38,556 nt of DNA from Planctomycetaceae bacterium (GTDB taxonomy: Bacteria; Planctomycetota; Planctomycetia; Planctomycetales; Planctomycetaceae), in NCBI GenBank assembly GCA_028284485.1, contig JANQRQ010000153.1, positions 1-38,556 of the forward strand. The letters run 5' to 3'. This document shows, piece after piece, positions 35,772 through 38,556 of the stretch. Numbering within the stretch: the stretch's first letter is position 1; each line of letters begins with the position of its first letter. Below the pieces are notes generated by a model. That model was not told where the DNA came from and ran no database searches. It saw only the letters and a list, made by a program, of their open reading frames with translations. A program made the translations under genes and the position numbers.

Positions 35772-37082
35772 TCATGAAATGGCGGGCAACTGCCATTGGT
35801 CTCGATATTGGCAGCTCAGTAAGTCGTTCGCTTCGTCGTCGCCAACGAATTCAGTTGCCTGCGAGTTGAGGTCGATCTGCCTTCTGAGGCGATACGAAAT
35901 GTTGCCCAGGTGACACAATGTGCTACTGAGGTGTCCTGATTCGATCGTGGAGACAGGTTGTTGGCGTGAGCGAACACAGTCCACAAAATTCGTGAGGTGG
36001 CTCGCAGTCAGCTCGCCGCTTCCTGAGGTCGACTCGGAGTCACCGCCGTAGACTTTCCAACCACCGCGGTCGACGATGAGAGTTCCACGATCGCCGTAGA
36101 ACGCAGTCGCAGCGCTGCGTCCTTCGATACCGTGAGTGCTCCACAGTCGATGTTCCCAAACGATCGTTTTCGTTGGGTAGTTGAAGGTGACGATTTGAGT
36201 ATCGGGTGTTTGTTGATCGTCCTGAGAATGGTACGTTCCGCCGCTACTCGCAACCGACTTCGGCAGTTCGACATTCAAGCCCCAGCGAGCGATGTCGAGC
36301 ATGTGAACGCCCCAATGCCCGAGTTCGCCAGAACCATAGTCCCAAAAGCACTGCCAGTTACGGTGAAATCGATTAGGGTTAAACGGACGCTGGGGGGCCG
36401 GACCCAACCACATTTCGTAGTCAACGCCGGATGGCGTGTGACTATCCTTCTTAACGCCGATGGGCTTACGCCGGTGAACAGTCCAAGCCTTCGCCAGGTG
36501 AACGTTTCCCAGTTTTCCGCTTTGCACGTAGTCGATTGCCGACTGGAAATGTGAACCGCTCCGTTGTTGCGTTGCCACTTGCACCACACGTTGATGGTGG
36601 TCAACCGCTTCAATCATCCGGCGACCTTCCTCAACAGCGTGCGAAACGGGAGAATCCAGAAAAATGTCCTTTCCGGCCTGGCAGGCCATAATTGTCATGA
36701 TGCCATGCCAGTGGTCGGGCGTGGAAATAACGACCGCATCGACCGAATCGTCGTCCAGAATATTCCGAAAGTCTCGTTCAATTCCAGCTGGTTCGCGTTG
36801 TATCGCCGAAATGTCGGCCAACACAGAAGGCACAACACGCTCGTCGACGTCGCAAATCGTTTTGACCGCGACGTTTTGCATTTGGGCGAGTTCAACGGCG
36901 TATTGCTTGCCCTGGCCCCGGACTCCGATTACGGCAACGTTGACTTGTTCGTTGGCAGACGCATGAGCCGGCAATTGGCCGAGGCTGACGAACCCAGCGG
37001 CGACTCCTGCGGCGTTTTGCGCGCTACGTCCCAGAAATTGACGTCGACTTAGGTCGTGTTTTAAGAAGTCGTCAACATTCAT
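35772..37082 (-). CDS. Tat-exported Gfo/Idh/MocA-family protein with altered EKP motif
   Basis: 436 aa. The N-terminus has a twin-arginine signal (SRRQFLGRSAQNAAGVAAGF) ending near AHASA. The NAD(P)-binding Rossmann start is VNVAVIGVRGQGKQYA. The family's near-invariant EKP motif, whose lysine is needed for catalysis or cofactor contact, is here D143-S144-P145 (IFLDSPVSHAVEEG). The C-terminal fold is typical (GVDYEMWLGPAPQRPFNPN, CFWDYGSGELGHWGVHMLDI). Exported members are abundant in planctomycetes and many act on sugars or carry tightly bound cofactor. Loss of the lysine suggests changed or lost dehydrogenase activity here. It is transcribed toward tadC. The start ATG is at 37082. Confidence 0.9.
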   Translation of the reverse strand: MNVDDFLKHDLSRRQFLGRSAQNAAGVAAGFVSLGQLPAHASANEQVNVAVIGVRGQGKQYAVELAQMQNVAVKTICDVDERVVPSVLADISAIQREPAGIERDFRNILDDDSVDAVVISTPDHWHGIMTIMACQAGKDIFLDSPVSHAVEEGRRMIEAVDHHQRVVQVATQQRSGSHFQSAIDYVQSGKLGNVHLAKAWTVHRRKPIGVKKDSHTPSGVDYEMWLGPAPQRPFNPNRFHRNWQCFWDYGSGELGHWGVHMLDIARWGLNVELPKSVASSGGTYHSQDDQQTPDTQIVTFNYPTKTIVWEHRLWSTHGIEGRSAATAFYGDRGTLIVDRGGWKVYGGDSESTSGSGELTASHLTNFVDCVRSRQQPVSTIESGHLSSTLCHLGNISYRLRRQIDLNSQATEFVGDDEANDLLSCQYRDQWQLPAIS

Positions 37083-37364
37083 GTCGTTTCAACTTCACGA
37101 ACCGGTACAGGTACTTCTTGAGATCGCCAAACAGACACGTGGGCCTGATAAATACTGTCAGAGACCGCGGCCGAATCGGTGCTGCTCTCAACCAGCAACT
37201 GCGGATGCGTCCGGGAAATTTCTCCGTTTGATATCACGAGATCAACCTGCATTGTATCATGTTTGTCCTGCTGGAGTAAGAATTATCATTCGGATATGGT
37301 CAAGCTCAGCCATCCGTAAGTCTGTTATATCACCTAGTTTTGCATCGACAGAAACCGTGTATTC
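37083..37364. promoter_or_regulatory. Divergent intergenic region (oxidoreductase / small membrane protein)
   Basis: 282 nt between diverging starts. Its right half is AT-richer than its surroundings (TTGTATCATG, TCTGTTATATCACC), which fits promoter DNA, but I cannot assign specific boxes. Confidence 0.35.
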
Positions 37365-37634
37365 ATGAGTTTTCGTCGCTATATCGTTTGGTCATTGCGG
37401 GCTGCTGCAATTCTTGTAGTCGTGCTATTTGTGAGTTGCGCGCTGTGGTGGGGACTGGCAGCCCTTGGTGACACGGCCGGTGCGGCTGGGGCGAGAGGTG
37501 TGGCACTTGTGGCGTTTGCGTGCCTGTTCTTGGATTTCACCGGGCTTGTCGTATTGTTGTCGCTGATCCAGCTTCAGGAGTTAGATGGAAATCGCCGCGA
37601 AGACGATGACTCGAGTGACCCAAAGTCGGATTAG
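37365..37634 (+). CDS. Small two-helix membrane protein, unknown function
   Basis: 89 aa from ATG 37365. A basic N-terminus (MSFRRYIVW) is followed by helix 1 (~9-34, AAAILVVVLFVSCALWWGL) and helix 2 (~43-70, ALVAFACLFLDFTGLVVLLS). The acidic tail (RREDDDSSDPKSD) is probably cytoplasmic. No family is recognised. The hydrophobic pattern and sharp charged ends make a real protein likely. It stands alone between a divergent oxidoreductase and convergent purL. Confidence 0.65.
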   Translation: MSFRRYIVWSLRAAAILVVVLFVSCALWWGLAALGDTAGAAGARGVALVAFACLFLDFTGLVVLLSLIQLQELDGNRREDDDSSDPKSD

Positions 37635-37732
37635 TCCCGGATCACTCGTCTGTTGACGTCGCGGGCCGGTTGGACGTTACCGACCAACGACGGCTACGGA
37701 ATGGGGCGCGGACTGAAGTATGTCCGTTTGAG

Positions 37733-37748
37733 CTCAATTCGGATTGAG
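37733..37748. terminator. Hairpin abutting the purL stop codon
   Basis: CTCAATTCGGATTGAG is a perfect 6-bp inverted repeat with a 4-nt loop. It lies directly against the purL stop (37749-37751, minus strand) and between two convergent genes. There is no T-run on either side, so it may serve as an mRNA-end stabiliser or a weak bidirectional terminator rather than a classical intrinsic one. Confidence 0.3.
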
Positions 37749-38556
37749 TCAGTCCCAATCCAAAGTGTTTTGCCAGGCTGATTTCAATTCGGAGAGATCG
37801 CTCTCGATGATCGTTCCGCCCGGACTGGAAATCTGCAGTTTGTTTGAATCGTTAACGATTCCGGCGGGAGAAAAAGGGATTCCGTGAAACAAATCGGCGA
37901 TTGGTTGCTCATGCTCGGGGGCAACCTCCACAAGAAAGCGACTATTGCTTTCGGAAAATAGCAGCGCAGCCGGATCGGATATCCCGCTCGATTCACTCAA
38001 AGCTGTGAGGTCGAGGTCGGCACCGAGACCTCCCGCGAATGCCATTTCAGCAACCGCAACGGCCAGGCCGCCTTCACTCAAGTCGTGGCAACTGCGGATA
38101 AGTCCTTTTTGAATCGCCCTGTGAATTGCCGCAAAGACCTTCGAGGCCATTTCACTGTCGACCCGCGGGACGTTTCCTCCCGTCAAATTGTTAACCAGCG
38201 CGAAATGGCTACCACCTAATTCGTCGAATGTTGATCCGACCAACAGCAGGCGATTGCCCGCTTGCTTCAGATCCATCGTGACAGCAAGTTCCACGTCTTC
38301 CAACTGTCCCAGGGCACTAATAAGCAACGACGACGGAATGGTGACGTTGCGTTTTTCGCCGGAAGAATCTGTGTAGGCGAACTCATTGTTGAGGCTATCT
38401 TTTCCGCTAATGAATGGTGTGCGAAACGCGATGGCGAAATCGCGACAGGCCAGGGCTGCACGGACCAAACTGCCGAGGATTTCGGGCCTTTCAGTATTTC
38501 CCCAGCAGAAATTGTCCAAGATTGCGATTCGAGATGGATCCGCTCCTACGGCAACG
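37749..38556 (-). CDS. purL: Phosphoribosylformylglycinamidine synthase II, C-terminal part (5' truncated by window edge)
   Basis: The frame is open to the right edge, so only the last ~268 residues are seen. VAVGADPSRIAILDNFCWGN at the edge, TPFISGKDSLNNE and GLIRSCHDLSEGGLAVAVAE are PurL signatures of the C-terminal AIR-synthase-like half. PurL converts FGAR to FGAM with ATP and glutamine-derived ammonia in purine synthesis. The protein ends soon after the AIRS-C domain with no fused glutaminase, so this is the small PurL that needs PurQ and PurS. Confidence 0.95.
   Translation of the reverse strand, partial: VAVGADPSRIAILDNFCWGNTERPEILGSLVRAALACRDFAIAFRTPFISGKDSLNNEFAYTDSSGEKRNVTIPSSLLISALGQLEDVELAVTMDLKQAGNRLLLVGSTFDELGGSHFALVNNLTGGNVPRVDSEMASKVFAAIHRAIQKGLIRSCHDLSEGGLAVAVAEMAFAGGLGADLDLTALSESSGISDPAALLFSESNSRFLVEVAPEHEQPIADLFHGIPFSPAGIVNDSNKLQISSPGGTIIESDLSELKSAWQNTLDWD

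Noticed and set aside
37081..37368. Open frame of 95 codons whose stop overlaps the start of the small membrane protein (ATGA)
   Set aside because: Its translation is rich in Arg, Ser, Pro and Cys without domains or hydrophobic pattern. Its ATG is the palindromic partner of the divergent gene's start. It probably covers promoter DNA, though the ATGA overlap is suggestive.

Overview
The window looks like chromosomal DNA of a planctomycete. This is judged from gene content and style, not from a database search. It has long secreted proteins of unknown function, an NPCBM-domain protein next to HtrA-like proteases, a Tat-exported Gfo/Idh/MocA oxidoreductase of the type planctomycetes carry in many copies, few strong Shine-Dalgarno sites, and moderate GC. 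I see no rRNA, tRNA, CRISPR array, insertion sequence or phage gene.

Region 1 (2-15501, + strand) is one long co-directional run. It opens with the 3' end of a BatA-like membrane protein. A von Willebrand (vWA) membrane protein follows, then a DUF4175-like membrane/coiled-coil protein, a secreted Ser/Gln/Glu-rich coiled-coil protein, a secreted helical-repeat protein and an NPCBM-domain protein. Three tandem S1C (HtrA/DegP-like) proteins close the run. The first four resemble the MoxR/Bat-type loci that usually contain a MoxR AAA+ ATPase and a DUF58 protein upstream, here outside the window. The three HtrA paralogues form a decay series: the first has a complete His-Asp-Ser triad, the second appears to have lost Ser, and the third has lost all three residues. 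The third is also fused to two PDZ domains and an alpha/beta-hydrolase domain whose nucleophile serine is alanine.

Region 2 (15502-16768) is a noncoding stretch and uppP, undecaprenyl-diphosphate phosphatase.

Region 3 (16972-28120, - strand) holds an inositol-monophosphatase-family gene and two overlapping giant genes (1158 and 2237 aa) for secreted, membrane-anchored, beta-rich proteins. The larger protein reads like a fusion of two modules, each resembling the smaller one. An embedded signal-peptide-like segment lies at the join.

Region 4 (28408-35618, + strand) is a Tad/Flp pilus machinery cluster: A24 prepilin peptidase, TadE, CpaB, a TadG-like protein, the CpaF ATPase, TadB and TadC. 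No Flp pilin, secretin (CpaC) or TadZ/CpaE is present in the window.

Region 5 (35772-38556) holds the Tat-exported Gfo/Idh/MocA oxidoreductase, in which the usual EKP motif reads DSP, a small two-helix membrane protein, and the 3' end of purL (small, PurQ/PurS-dependent form).

The most distinctive biology is the physical union of a Bat-like vWA membrane system with one active and two apparently dead HtrA-family proteins, and the triplicated giant-protein module.
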